A DNA stretch of 64,000 bases, taken from the NCBI RefSeq assembly GCF_902498065.1, contig NZ_CABVIR010000009.1, forward strand, positions 124,001-188,000, read 5' to 3'. Shown here in pieces: positions 16,490-24,983 of this stretch. A program made the position numbers and the translations under genes. Origin of the DNA: Pseudomonas fluorescens (GTDB lineage: Bacteria; Pseudomonadota; Gammaproteobacteria; Pseudomonadales; Pseudomonadaceae). Positions within the stretch are counted from its first letter, which is position 1; each line of letters begins with the position of its first letter. The notes under the pieces are model-generated. The model worked only from the letters and a program-made list of their open reading frames with translations, did not search any database and was not told the DNA's origin.

Positions 16490-17128
16490 ATGAACAAAAT
16501 TCTTGCCATTCACGCCAGTCCGCGGGGCGAACGTTCCCACTCCCGTCGCTTGGCCGAGGTGTTTCTCAGCGCCTGGCAGGCGCGTCATCCGCAAGCGCAA
16601 CTGACTCGCCGCGAAGTCGGACGGGCGTTGATTCCGCCGGTCAATGAAGCGTTTGTGGCCGCCGCGTTTTACCCGCAACCCGAGGCGCGGCCGCTGACGA
16701 TGCAGGCCGATCTCGCGTTCAGCGATGAACTGGTCGCGGAATTGCTGGGCCACGATCTGCTGCTGATTTCCACACCGATGCACAATTTCAGCGTGCCCAG
16801 CGGCCTCAAGGCGTGGATCGATCAAATCGTGCGACTCGGGCTGACCTTCAATCACACGCTGGACAACGGCGTCGCGCAATACGAGCCACTAGTACAGGGC
16901 AAGAAAGCGCTGATCGTCACCAGCCGTGGCGGGTTCGGTTTCGGTCCCGGGGGAGAGCTGGAGGCCTTGAACCATGCCGATACGCTGTTGCGCACCGCGC
17001 TGGGGTTCATCGGCATGACGGATGTCACCGTCGTGGCCGCCGAGGGTGAAGAGTCCGCCGCACGTACCTTCGAGATCTCCGCTGCCGAGGCCGAGCAGCG
17101 TTTGCTGGCGCTGGCCAGGGAGTTCTAG
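16490..17128 (+). CDS. azoR: FMN-dependent NADH-azoreductase / quinone reductase AzoR
   Basis: Flavodoxin-like oxidoreductase of 212 residues that reduces quinones and azo compounds with NAD(P)H, cytoplasmic. The FMN phosphate-binding motif SPRGERSHSRRLAE is near residue 10, PMHNFSVPSGLKAWIDQIVR is near 95, and SRGGFGFGPGG is near 145. All are AzoR hallmarks, and the length is usual. AGGAG lies upstream of the ATG. It is divergent from a LysR gene and directly abuts the SMR exporter gene (0 nt gap), suggesting a small detoxification operon. Confidence 0.9.
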   Translation: MNKILAIHASPRGERSHSRRLAEVFLSAWQARHPQAQLTRREVGRALIPPVNEAFVAAAFYPQPEARPLTMQADLAFSDELVAELLGHDLLLISTPMHNFSVPSGLKAWIDQIVRLGLTFNHTLDNGVAQYEPLVQGKKALIVTSRGGFGFGPGGELEALNHADTLLRTALGFIGMTDVTVVAAEGEESAARTFEISAAEAEQRLLALAREF

Positions 17129-17434
17129 ATGGCCTGGGTGTTTTTGCTGATCGCCGCCGGGTTCGAAGTCACCTTCGCCATGGGCATGAAGTACGCCGAA
17201 GGCTTTACCCGGCTCTGGCCGTCGATGATCACGGTCGTGGCGGCGGTGGGCGGGATCTACTTCCTGACCCTGGCCATGCGCGAATTACCGGTGAGCGTCG
17301 CCTACCCGATCTGGACCGCTGTCGGCTCACTCGGCACGGTGTTTCTCGGGTTTGCGCTGCTCGGTGAAAGCCTGACGGCGGTCAAACTGGTGTCGGTCGG
17401 GCTGATCGTGGCAGGGGTGGCGGGGTTGAAATAG
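17129..17434 (+). CDS. Small multidrug resistance (SMR) exporter, SugE/Gdx-like
   Basis: Four-helix inner-membrane proton antiporter subunit of 101 residues that works as a dual-topology dimer. The conserved membrane Glu is in AGFEVTFAMGMKYAEGF near residue 13, and the SMR motif SVAYPIWTAVGSLGTV is near residue 55. The MKYAEGFTRLWPS stretch resembles the SugE/Gdx subgroup (guanidinium exporters) more than EmrE. The start codon immediately follows the azoR stop, so it is translationally coupled. Confidence 0.88.
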   Translation: MAWVFLLIAAGFEVTFAMGMKYAEGFTRLWPSMITVVAAVGGIYFLTLAMRELPVSVAYPIWTAVGSLGTVFLGFALLGESLTAVKLVSVGLIVAGVAGLK

Positions 17435-17542
17435 GGGAGATGTCATAGACTGGTCGTCGAGTTGTCATTTTTGATGTCGATGCTTGGCTGATGTCTTGCA
17501 TTCAGCCTTGCGTCACCTGACCGATCACAAGGATGTCCGCCC

Positions 17543-18442
17543 ATGTCGCAAGGTTCTGCCACGCGTTATCCGTTGGTGCTGGTCCCGGGAATGCTCGGGT
17601 TTATCCGTCTGGTGCTCTATCCCTACTGGTACGGGATCGTGGCGGCGTTGCGCCGGGGTGGTGCGACGGTGATTGCGGTGCAGGTTTCGCCGCTGCACTC
17701 GAATGAAGTGCGCGGTGAACAATTGCTGGCGCAGATCGAAGAGATCCTGCGGGAAACCGGGGCCGAGAAGGTCAACCTGATCGGTCACAGCCAGGGCTCG
17801 CTCACGGCCCGATACGCCGCCGCCAAACGCCCGGATCGTGTGGCTTCTGTCACCTCGGTGGCAGGCCCCAATCACGGCTCGGAACTGGCGGATTACCTGC
17901 ACAAACACTACCCGGCGGACAGTGCGAAGGGACGGCTGCTGGCGTTTTTATTGCGGGTGATCGGTGCGTTGATGAGCCTGCTGGAAACCGGTTATCGCGG
18001 GCCGAAGCTGCCGGTGGATATCCACGCCTCCCATGAATCGCTGACGACGGCGGGTGTGGCGCTGTTCAACCAGCGTTATCCACAGGGTCTGCCTGACACA
18101 TGGGGCGGACACGGGCCGGAAGAGGTGAATGGCGTGCGCTATTACTCGTGGTCCGGCACGTTGCAGCCGGGCAAGACCGATCGCGGGCGCAATCTGTTGG
18201 ACGGGACGAATCGCAGTTGTCGACTGTTTGCCAAAACCTTCGTGCGCGAAGTCGGGCATTGCGACGGGATGGTCGGGCGTTACAGCTCGCACCTCGGCAC
18301 GGTGATTGGCGATGAGTATCCGCTGGATCACTTCGACATCGTCAACCAGTCGTTGGGGTTGGTGGGGAAGGGGGCGGAGCCGATCCGGTTGTTTGTCGAG
18401 CATGCGGCGCGGTTGAAGGCGGCGGGGTGTAACGTCAGATAA
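17543..18442 (+). CDS. Triacylglycerol lipase (alpha/beta hydrolase, Pseudomonas family I type)
   Basis: 299-residue lipase or esterase. The nucleophile elbow GHSQG is at residues 81-85 with Ser83. The oxyanion-hole region is LVPGMLGF near residue 13. The disulfide-like Cys pair (SCRLF... GHCDG) and the catalytic Asp and His (CDGMVG and DHFDIVNQ) match subfamily I lipases such as LipA/LipC. No signal peptide is present, as in P. fluorescens-type subfamily I.1-like intracellular or foldase-independent forms, and no foldase gene (lif) is nearby. It is monocistronic, followed by a REPIN. Confidence 0.88.
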   Translation: MSQGSATRYPLVLVPGMLGFIRLVLYPYWYGIVAALRRGGATVIAVQVSPLHSNEVRGEQLLAQIEEILRETGAEKVNLIGHSQGSLTARYAAAKRPDRVASVTSVAGPNHGSELADYLHKHYPADSAKGRLLAFLLRVIGALMSLLETGYRGPKLPVDIHASHESLTTAGVALFNQRYPQGLPDTWGGHGPEEVNGVRYYSWSGTLQPGKTDRGRNLLDGTNRSCRLFAKTFVREVGHCDGMVGRYSSHLGTVIGDEYPLDHFDIVNQSLGLVGKGAEPIRLFVEHAARLKAAGCNVR

Positions 18443-18456
18443 ACCGAATCATCGTT

Positions 18457-18523
18457 CATCGCGAGCAGGCTCGCTCCCACAGTTGACCGCATTCCCCTGT
18501 GGGAGCGAGCCTGCTCGCGATGA
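18457..18523. repeat. REPIN
   Basis: Two near-perfect inverted arms (CATCGCGAGCAGGCTCGCTC and complement) are separated by about 20 nt. They lie between the convergent lipase and EamA transporter genes. Confidence 0.92.
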
Positions 18524-18530
18524 CTTCATA

Positions 18531-19418
18531 TCAGGCGACGCTAATCCTGCGGCCGAGCACGGTGGTCCAGCGCTCCGAAACAATCACCCCACCCAACGTC
18601 AACACCCCGCCCACCAGGTGATACATCGCCAATTGCTCATGCAACACCGCCGCGGCAATCAGTGCAGTAATCACCGGCAGCAAATTGAAAAACAGCGTCG
18701 TCCGGCTCGGCCCCAGACGCACCACGGCCTGCATCCACGCCAGCGGCGCAACCATTGATGCCAGCAGGCAGGCGTACAGCACCAGCGGAATATTCTGCAG
18801 CGTCGGACCGATTTTTGGTGACACGGCGAACAGCGGAAACAGCACCACCACCGCCACCCACACCTGCAGATACAACAACACCAGCGGCGGCAAACGCAGC
18901 TGCCATTTTTTCAGCAACGTGCTGTAAATCGCGTAGGCCAGCGTGGCGATCAACATCATCGCATCGCCCAGATTTACCCCGTGCTCAAGCAAGGCACTGA
19001 GGCTGCCGGACGACACCACCACCAACACGCCGGCAAACGACAACACCGCACCGGCCAGCGCTCCCGCCGTCAGACGCTGACCGAGGCTGATGATTGCCAT
19101 GGCCAGCGACATCAATGGCATCAGTGACAGGATGATGCCCATGTTGGTGGCTGAGGTCAGCGTCGCGGCGAAGTACGCCAGGCTCTGATAAACCGCCATG
19201 CCCAGCACGCCGAGGATGAAAATCTTCCCCAGGTTCGGGCGGATGGCCGACCAGTGGGCAATCACGGTTTTGAGCATGAACGGCGTGAACAGCAATCCGG
19301 CCAGCAGCCAGCGGTAAAAACCGATCTCGGCCGGGAAGATCGCTCCGGCCGACATTTTGGTGATCACGGTATTGCCAGCCCAAATGAAAATGGCCAGCAG
19401 GGGATAAGCGTATTGCAT
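18531..19418 (-). CDS. EamA/DMT-family transporter
   Basis: Inner-membrane drug/metabolite-type exporter of 295 residues with about ten predicted helices in two EamA repeats (roughly residues 5-135 and 150-285). Substrates of this family are diverse (amino acids, metabolites) and cannot be assigned here. It is divergent from an AraC-type regulator across 84 nt, and the regulator probably controls it. No operon partner is seen. Confidence 0.88.
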   Translation of the reverse strand: MQYAYPLLAIFIWAGNTVITKMSAGAIFPAEIGFYRWLLAGLLFTPFMLKTVIAHWSAIRPNLGKIFILGVLGMAVYQSLAYFAATLTSATNMGIILSLMPLMSLAMAIISLGQRLTAGALAGAVLSFAGVLVVVSSGSLSALLEHGVNLGDAMMLIATLAYAIYSTLLKKWQLRLPPLVLLYLQVWVAVVVLFPLFAVSPKIGPTLQNIPLVLYACLLASMVAPLAWMQAVVRLGPSRTTLFFNLLPVITALIAAAVLHEQLAMYHLVGGVLTLGGVIVSERWTTVLGRRISVA

Positions 19419-19502
19419 CGGAAAAACCAGAAACGTTAATAAGGGCTGATTATCGCCTGTCTGGATGAAAGCCTATACTTCGATCCAGACAACCTGCCCC
19501 GG

Positions 19503-20309
19503 ATGACGGACAGCATGACCAGTAAACACATCGACCTGCTGGACTTCAGCGAATTGCCTTCGCCGGTCTACTTCCGTTATGCCGACTTCGACACCCACGA
19601 ATATGCCTCCGCCCACCGTCACCCCTGGGGCACCCTGGAGTATTCGGCCAACGGTGTCTTGCACATGGAAATCGGCAGCAGCCGTTTCATGTCGCCCCCG
19701 CAATACGCCGTGTGGGTGCCGCCGCAGATTGAACACAGTTTCTACAGCAATCAGCCCATCAACTACCGCGCGGTCTGCCTCGCGCCTGCGCTGTGCCGCG
19801 AGTTGCCAAAGCAGGCCTGCACCCTGGCCATCAGCGACATCCTCAAAGCGATCCTCAAGGACTTCGCCGCCCGTGACGTGAAGGTTCCCGAGCAAGAGGC
19901 CGACCAACGCCTGGCCCAAGTGCTGGTGGATCAGCTGCAGCAGGCGCCCGTCCACGACTGCTATTTGCCCTACGCCAGCAGTCCCGGACTGCTCGGCATT
20001 CTCGAAGCCTTGCAGGCTGAACCGGGAGATAACCGGCCGCTGTCGGCGTGGGCAGAGCAGATCCACGTCAGCGAGCGCACCCTGGCGCGGCAGTTTGTGC
20101 GCGAGTTGGGCATGAGTTTTGGCGAATGGCGGCAGCGCCTGCGCTTTTTGGCGGCGATCGAAGCGTTGGACAGTCATCGCAGCATTCAGGAAATCGCGTT
20201 CGACATGGGCTACAGCACCGGTTCGGCGTTCATCGCCATGTTCCAGCGTCAGGCTGGGTGTACGCCGGAGCAGTATCGCCGCAGCCATCTGTCGGGCAGG
20301 AAGGTGTAA
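19503..20309 (+). CDS. AraC-family transcriptional regulator
   Basis: 268 residues (264 if the second ATG at 19515 is used; neither has a clearly better binding site). The N-terminal cupin-like sensor domain includes HRHPWGTLEYSANGVLHMEI and VWVPPQIEHSF. The C-terminal domain carries the two helix-turn-helix motifs of AraC (AWAEQIHVSERTLARQF near residue 185 and IQEIAFDMGYSTGSAFIAMF near 235). It is divergent from the EamA transporter and likely regulates it. Confidence 0.9.
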   Translation: MTDSMTSKHIDLLDFSELPSPVYFRYADFDTHEYASAHRHPWGTLEYSANGVLHMEIGSSRFMSPPQYAVWVPPQIEHSFYSNQPINYRAVCLAPALCRELPKQACTLAISDILKAILKDFAARDVKVPEQEADQRLAQVLVDQLQQAPVHDCYLPYASSPGLLGILEALQAEPGDNRPLSAWAEQIHVSERTLARQFVRELGMSFGEWRQRLRFLAAIEALDSHRSIQEIAFDMGYSTGSAFIAMFQRQAGCTPEQYRRSHLSGRKV

Positions 20310-20373
20310 CAGGCTTTGTCTACACTCCAGAGCGAGGCCGCGCCCCTCGGTGCGGCAACAAGGAGAAAACTCC

Positions 20374-20679
20374 ATGAAGATGTTGCGTGTCCCTTTGTTG
20401 ATGATCGGTTTGCTGCTCTGCTCCCAGGGCTTTGCTGCCACTGCCCAACAGAACAAGATGACCACCTGCAATGCCGACGCTACCGCAAAAAGCCTCAAGG
20501 GCGATGAGCGCAAAGCCTTCATGAGCACCTGCCTCAAAGCGGCGCCAGCCGCCAATGACGCCAAAGCCCTGAGCCCTCAGCAAGAGAAGATGAAAACCTG
20601 TAATGCCGATGCCGCGACCAAAGCCCTCAAGGGGGATGAGCGAAAGGCGTTCATGAGTGATTGCCTGAAGAAAAAATAA
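20374..20679 (+). CDS. PsiF-repeat family periplasmic protein
   Basis: 101 residues with a signal peptide of about 22 residues ending GFAA. The mature part holds two copies of the PsiF repeat (CNADATAKSLKGDERKAFMS and CNADAATKALKGDERKAFMS), each with a Cys pair. PsiF is phosphate-starvation inducible in E. coli, but its function is not known; no Pho box was looked for in detail here. The ATG at 20374 has AAGGAG 9 nt upstream and starts the signal peptide. The upstream extension in the same frame is overlap with the AraC gene and was rejected. Confidence 0.88.
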   Translation: MKMLRVPLLMIGLLLCSQGFAATAQQNKMTTCNADATAKSLKGDERKAFMSTCLKAAPAANDAKALSPQQEKMKTCNADAATKALKGDERKAFMSDCLKKK

Positions 20680-20707
20680 GCACTGGACTGGGGCACTGTG
20701 AGGACCT

Positions 20708-20775
20708 CATCGCTAGCAGGCTAGCCCCCACACTTGGAATGCATTCCCCTGTGGCAGCTGGCCTGCTAGCGATGG
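20708..20775. repeat. REPIN (GCTAGC variant)
   Basis: Inverted arms (CATCGCTAGCAGGCTAGC and GCCTGCTAGCGATG) are separated by about 25 nt. This pair and 21943-22021 share a GCTAGC-centred stem that differs from the GCGAGC type elsewhere in the window. Confidence 0.85.
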
Positions 20776-20900
20776 GGCCGGTAAGGTCACTGCAAAAAAA
20801 CATCCGAGCCCCGATCAAGGTCGACCCACACAATCCCTAGTGCTGACACCCGAACGCTGGCAGACTGCCAATCCTTTTACGCCGTTCGTTTTGAGGCTGT

Positions 20901-21914
20901 ATGCCAACGTTTTCTCAACGCCAAGTCTTGCTGGTTATCAGTTGGGTCATCATCTTTGGTGGCTTGCTGCTGGTGATCCCGTTGCGCTTGCTGCCAAGCC
21001 TGTTGGCCGGCCTGCTGGTGTTCGAACTGGTCAACATGCTCACCCCGCAATTGCAGCGGCTGATCGAAGGTCGGCGTGCGCGCTGGCTGGCGGTGGCGTT
21101 GCTGGGGACATTAGTGGTCAGTGTGCTGACGCTGATCTTCGCTGGCGCCATCAGTTTTCTGCTGCATGAAGCGGAAAACCCCGGTGCTTCCCTCGATAAA
21201 TTCATGCACGTGGTCGATCGCGCGCGCGGGCAATTGCCGCCGTTCATCGACGCCTATCTTCCGGCCAGTGCTGCCGAGTTCCGTGTGGCGATTGGCGAGT
21301 GGATGAGCAAACACCTCAGCGACCTGCAACTGGTGGGCAAAGACGCGGCGCACATGTTCGTGACGTTGCTGATCGGCATGGTGCTCGGCGCGATCATCGC
21401 CCTGCAACGGGTGCCAGACCTGACCAAGCGCAAGCCGCTGGCCGCTGCACTGTTCGATCGTTTGCACCTGCTGGTGCAGGCCTTCCGCAACATCGTGTTC
21501 GCGCAGATCAAGATTTCCTTGCTCAACACCTTCTTCACCGGGATTTTCCTGGCGGTGGTCTTGCCGATGTTCGGCATCAAGCTGCCGCTGACCAAGACCC
21601 TGATCGTGCTGACCTTCCTGCTCGGCCTGTTGCCAGTGATCGGCAACCTGATGTCGAACACGCTGATCACCATCGTCGGCCTATCGCTGTCGATCTGGGT
21701 GGCAGTGGCCGCGCTGGGTTACCTGATTGTTATCCACAAGCTCGAATACTTCCTCAACGCGCGCATTGTCGGCGGGCAGATCAGTGCCAAGTCGTGGGAG
21801 TTGCTGTTGGCGATGCTGGTGTTCGAGGCCGCGTTCGGCCTGCCGGGGGTGGTGGCGGGGCCGATTTATTACGCGTATTTGAAGAGTGAGTTGAAGCAAG
21901 TGGGGATGGTTTGA
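20901..21914 (+). CDS. AI-2E family transporter / PerM-like permease
   Basis: Inner-membrane protein of 337 residues with about seven to eight helices arranged as in the AI-2E/PerM (UPF0118) family: two N-terminal helices, a periplasmic amphipathic region (about residues 85-150), then a C-terminal cluster. The loop motifs GLLPVIGNLMSNT and KLEYFLNARIVGG match the family signature region. The family includes AI-2 exporters and Na+/H+ antiporters, so the substrate is open. It is monocistronic between two GCTAGC-type REPINs. Confidence 0.85.
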   Translation: MPTFSQRQVLLVISWVIIFGGLLLVIPLRLLPSLLAGLLVFELVNMLTPQLQRLIEGRRARWLAVALLGTLVVSVLTLIFAGAISFLLHEAENPGASLDKFMHVVDRARGQLPPFIDAYLPASAAEFRVAIGEWMSKHLSDLQLVGKDAAHMFVTLLIGMVLGAIIALQRVPDLTKRKPLAAALFDRLHLLVQAFRNIVFAQIKISLLNTFFTGIFLAVVLPMFGIKLPLTKTLIVLTFLLGLLPVIGNLMSNTLITIVGLSLSIWVAVAALGYLIVIHKLEYFLNARIVGGQISAKSWELLLAMLVFEAAFGLPGVVAGPIYYAYLKSELKQVGMV

Positions 21915-21942
21915 TCCCAGAGATGTATTGCCTGATCTGACG

Positions 21943-22021
21943 CCATCGCTAGCAGGCTAGCTCCCACACTGGTTTTGTGAACACCACAGATCCAATGTGG
22001 GAGCTAGCCTGCTAGCGATGG
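21943..22021. repeat. REPIN (GCTAGC variant)
   Basis: Inverted arms CATCGCTAGCAGGCTAGCTC and complement are separated by about 35 nt. They lie between the convergent permease and Hsp70-like genes. Confidence 0.9.
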
Positions 22022-22039
22022 GTGCACCCCGGTTTCGGG

Positions 22040-23314
22040 TCAGTCCATCGGGCCGTAACGCTTGGCCGCTTCGATCGCCAGGCCGCTGCCGATGCTGCCA
22101 AAGATGTTCCCTTCCACATGCCGCGCATTCGGCAACATCGCCGAAACACTGTTGCGCAACGCCGGAATCCCGCTCGAACCGCCGGTGAAGAACACCGTAT
22201 CCACCTGATCGACCCGCACATTGGCGTCGTTCAGCAACTGGGTCACGCTGTTGCGCACGCGCTCCAGCAGGTTGTCGATGGCCGATTCGAACAGCGCCCG
22301 GCTCAGCTCCACGCTCAGGCCCGGCTCGATGCGGTCCAGCGGCACATGGCGGCTGTCGGCATGGGTCAGCTGGATCTTGGTTTCTTCCACTTCCATCGCC
22401 AGCCAGTGCCCGGCGCGTTGCTCGATCAGCTTGAACAGACGGTCGATGCCGCCGGTGTCTTCGATGTCGTAGCGCATGCTGCCCAAAGCCAGGGTCGACT
22501 TCTGCGAGTACACCGAGTTGATCGTGTGCCAGGTCGCCAGGTTCATGTGGTGGCTGGTCGGCATGTAGGCGCCGCTCTTCATGCGGCTGCCGTAGCCGAA
22601 AAGCGGCATCAGGCCTTGCAGGCTCAGCTGCTTGTCGAAATCGGTCCCGCCGATGTGCACGCCGCCGGTGGCGAGGATGTCATCGTGACGGTTGTCGTGG
22701 TTGCGGCGCTCAGGTGACAGGCGCACCAGCGAGAAGTCGGACGTACCACCGCCGATGTCGACGATCAGTACCAGCTCTTCCTTTTCGATGGTCGATTCAT
22801 AGTCGAACGCCGCCGCAATCGGCTCGTACTGGAACGACACATCCTTGAAGCCGATGGCGCGGGCCACGTCCACCAAAGTGTTTTCTGCTTCCTGGTCGGC
22901 CATTTCATCGTCATCGACGAAAAACACCGGACGGCCCAGCACCACTTCTTCGAACTCCCGACCAGCGGCGGTTTCGGCGCGCTTCTTCAGCTGGCCGATG
23001 AACAGCCCGAGCAGGTCCTTGAACGGCATCGCCGTACCGAGGACGCTGGTGTCGTGCTTGATCAGCTTGGAGCCCAGCAGGCTCTTGAGCGAGCGCATCA
23101 ACCGGCCTTCGTAGCCTTCCAGGTACTCGTGCAGCGCCAGCCGGCCGTATACCGGGCGGCGTTCTTCCATGTTGAAGAAGACCACCGACGGCAGGGTGAT
23201 CTTGTCGTCCTCCAGCGCGATCAGCGTTTCCATGCCGGGGCGCAGCCAGCCGACGGTGGAGTTGGACGTGCCGAAGTCGATACCACAGGCACGGGCTGGA
23301 GATGCGTTTTTCAT
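22040..23314 (-). CDS. Hsp70-family chaperone, YegD-like
   Basis: Actin-fold ATPase of 424 residues, shorter than DnaK because the substrate-binding domain is missing. Phosphate motifs are clear: GIDFGTSNSTVGW (residue 11), VDIGGGTSDFSLV (about 205) and FFTGGSSGIPALR (about 385). It matches E. coli YegD, a DnaK relative without the peptide-binding half; its client or partner is unknown. It is divergent from cbpA, a DnaJ-type co-chaperone, across about 300 nt. That neighbourhood suggests a link, but nothing in the sequence proves they work together. Confidence 0.9.
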   Translation of the reverse strand: MKNASPARACGIDFGTSNSTVGWLRPGMETLIALEDDKITLPSVVFFNMEERRPVYGRLALHEYLEGYEGRLMRSLKSLLGSKLIKHDTSVLGTAMPFKDLLGLFIGQLKKRAETAAGREFEEVVLGRPVFFVDDDEMADQEAENTLVDVARAIGFKDVSFQYEPIAAAFDYESTIEKEELVLIVDIGGGTSDFSLVRLSPERRNHDNRHDDILATGGVHIGGTDFDKQLSLQGLMPLFGYGSRMKSGAYMPTSHHMNLATWHTINSVYSQKSTLALGSMRYDIEDTGGIDRLFKLIEQRAGHWLAMEVEETKIQLTHADSRHVPLDRIEPGLSVELSRALFESAIDNLLERVRNSVTQLLNDANVRVDQVDTVFFTGGSSGIPALRNSVSAMLPNARHVEGNIFGSIGSGLAIEAAKRYGPMD

Positions 23315-23612
23315 GTCTATCAGGTTCCGGTTAAAAAACGGCCGCGCAGTGTATGTCAGTGCGACGCAGATTCGAAGGCCGACTATCCGCTAAATCTCAG
23401 CCAATAGCGCCTTGATAAGCTGGCGGGATGCCCCAAACTTGTCTGCAATGAGCCTGGCAGCCATCGGACGGTCGCAAGAACCGCCTTCTGCTGCCGATAA
23501 ACTTCTGATGCGCTGCCCGGTCACAAACTTGAGATCGGTCAACCCTGCGGCTGCCAAAGAGCGCATGCTGTCGGTGACGGCGCGATTTTGATAATGGATG
23601 GTGATTCCTACG

Positions 23613-24560
23613 ATGGACTTCAAAGACTATTACAAGATTCTCGGTGTGGAACCGACAGCGGACGATAAGACGATCAAAGCGGCTTATCGCAAACTGGCGC
23701 GCAAATACCACCCGGACGTCAGCAAGGAAAAGGACGCCGAAGCCAAGTTCAAGGATGCCTCGGAAGCCTATGAAGCGCTGAAAAGCGCCGACAAGCGCGC
23801 CGAATACGACGACTTGCGCAAATACGGCCAGCACGGCCAACCGTTCCAGGGCCCGCCGGGTTGGCAGGGGCGTGGTGCAGGTGGTTTCAGTGGCGGCCAG
23901 GATACGGGCGATTTTTCGGACTTCTTCAGTTCGATCTTCGGCAACCGTGGTCCGGGTTTTGGTGGTGGGCAGTCGGGCCGCAGCGCCGGACGTCGAGGGC
24001 AAGACGTGGAAATGGAGCTTGGGATCTTTCTGGAAGAAACCCTCTCGAACGAATCGAAGAAGGTCACCTTCCAGGTGCCGCAGTACAACGCGGCGGGCCA
24101 GCACGTCAGCAACACCAGCAAAAGCCTGAACGTGAAAATCCCGGCCGGCGTGACCGACGGCGAGCGCATCCGCCTCAAAGGGCAGGGTGCACCGGGAGTC
24201 GGTGGCGGGGCCAACGGCGATTTGTTCCTGATCATTCGCTTCGCGCCGCATCCGAAGTTCGACGTCGAAGGCGAGAACCTGATCATCACGCTGCCGCTGG
24301 CACCATGGGAATTGGCACTGGGCACCGAAGTGGCTGTGCCTACACTCACAGGCAAGATCAACCTCAAGGTGCCGGCCGGCAGCCAGAATGGCCAGCGCAT
24401 GCGCGCCAAGGGCCACGGCTTGCTGAACAAGGCCGGTCAACGGGGTTATCTGTTCGTGCAATTGAAAGCGGTCATGCCAAAAACCTCGAGCGATGAGGTC
24501 AAGGCGTTGTGGCAGGAACTGGCGAAAAAAGCTGCATTCGACCCGCGAGAAAATTTCTGA
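23613..24560 (+). CDS. cbpA: Curved DNA-binding protein / DnaJ-type co-chaperone CbpA
   Basis: 315 residues. The N-terminal J domain (residues 2-68) holds the HPD motif in KYHPDVSKEK. A Gly/Phe-rich linker follows (about 75-125), then a DnaJ C-terminal beta-sandwich domain without a zinc finger. This is the class II (CbpA) layout. CbpA stimulates DnaK and binds curved DNA. The ATG at 23613 starts the conserved MDFKDYYKILGV; an earlier in-frame codon is less likely. It is followed after 23 nt by cbpM. Confidence 0.95.
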   Translation: MDFKDYYKILGVEPTADDKTIKAAYRKLARKYHPDVSKEKDAEAKFKDASEAYEALKSADKRAEYDDLRKYGQHGQPFQGPPGWQGRGAGGFSGGQDTGDFSDFFSSIFGNRGPGFGGGQSGRSAGRRGQDVEMELGIFLEETLSNESKKVTFQVPQYNAAGQHVSNTSKSLNVKIPAGVTDGERIRLKGQGAPGVGGGANGDLFLIIRFAPHPKFDVEGENLIITLPLAPWELALGTEVAVPTLTGKINLKVPAGSQNGQRMRAKGHGLLNKAGQRGYLFVQLKAVMPKTSSDEVKALWQELAKKAAFDPRENF

Positions 24561-24583
24561 TCCAAGAGACGGAGTAGCCCATC

Positions 24584-24889
24584 ATGAGCAACCCCCTGAT
24601 CGTTCAACTGGACATGGCAGAATTCTGTGAGGCGGCCGAATTGTCGGACGTCTACGTGATCGAAATCGTCGAGCACGGCATCCTCGAACCTCAGGGCAAG
24701 CAGCCCAAGGATTGGCGTTTCAACGATTATGAGCTGGCGCTGGCCAAACGTGCCGCCAAGCTGCGGCACGACCTGGAGCTGGAGTGGGAAGGCGTCGCCC
24801 TGGCGCTGGATCTACTCGAAGAAGTCCAGCAGCTGAGGGCGGAGAACCGGATGCTGAAGCAGCGGTTGGGGCGGTTGGTGGTGGAGTAG
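24584..24889 (+). CDS. cbpM: Chaperone modulator CbpM
   Basis: 101-residue MerR-like helical protein that binds the CbpA J domain and blocks its co-chaperone and DNA-binding activity. The N-terminal part (residues 8-60, including EFCEAAELSDVYVIEIVEHGILEP) is the winged-helix-like section, and the C-terminal part is coiled-coil (LDLLEEVQQLRAENRMLKQRL). Its place directly after cbpA is the conserved order. ACGGAG precedes the start. Confidence 0.94.
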   Translation: MSNPLIVQLDMAEFCEAAELSDVYVIEIVEHGILEPQGKQPKDWRFNDYELALAKRAAKLRHDLELEWEGVALALDLLEEVQQLRAENRMLKQRLGRLVVE

Positions 24890-24983
24890 GTCGTAGGGTG
24901 TGGACGGGGGCGCCTCGACGCCTCCATCGCTTTACTGACCAGTGAGGAACCAAGGGCCCACCTCCTTTGGTAATGGTCAAAAA

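Noticed and set aside
19473..20564. 363-codon minus-strand frame opposite the AraC and PsiF genes
   Set aside because: Covers two recognised genes on the other strand and their spacer; no domain is seen.
23390..23623. 77-codon minus-strand open frame between yegD-like and cbpA genes (ends MAARLIADKFGASRQLIKALLAEI-like helix)
   Set aside because: It overlaps the cbpA start by 11 nt on the other strand, would cover the cbpA promoter, has no clear binding site and no family that I recognise. It may be a chance frame; kept only as a note.
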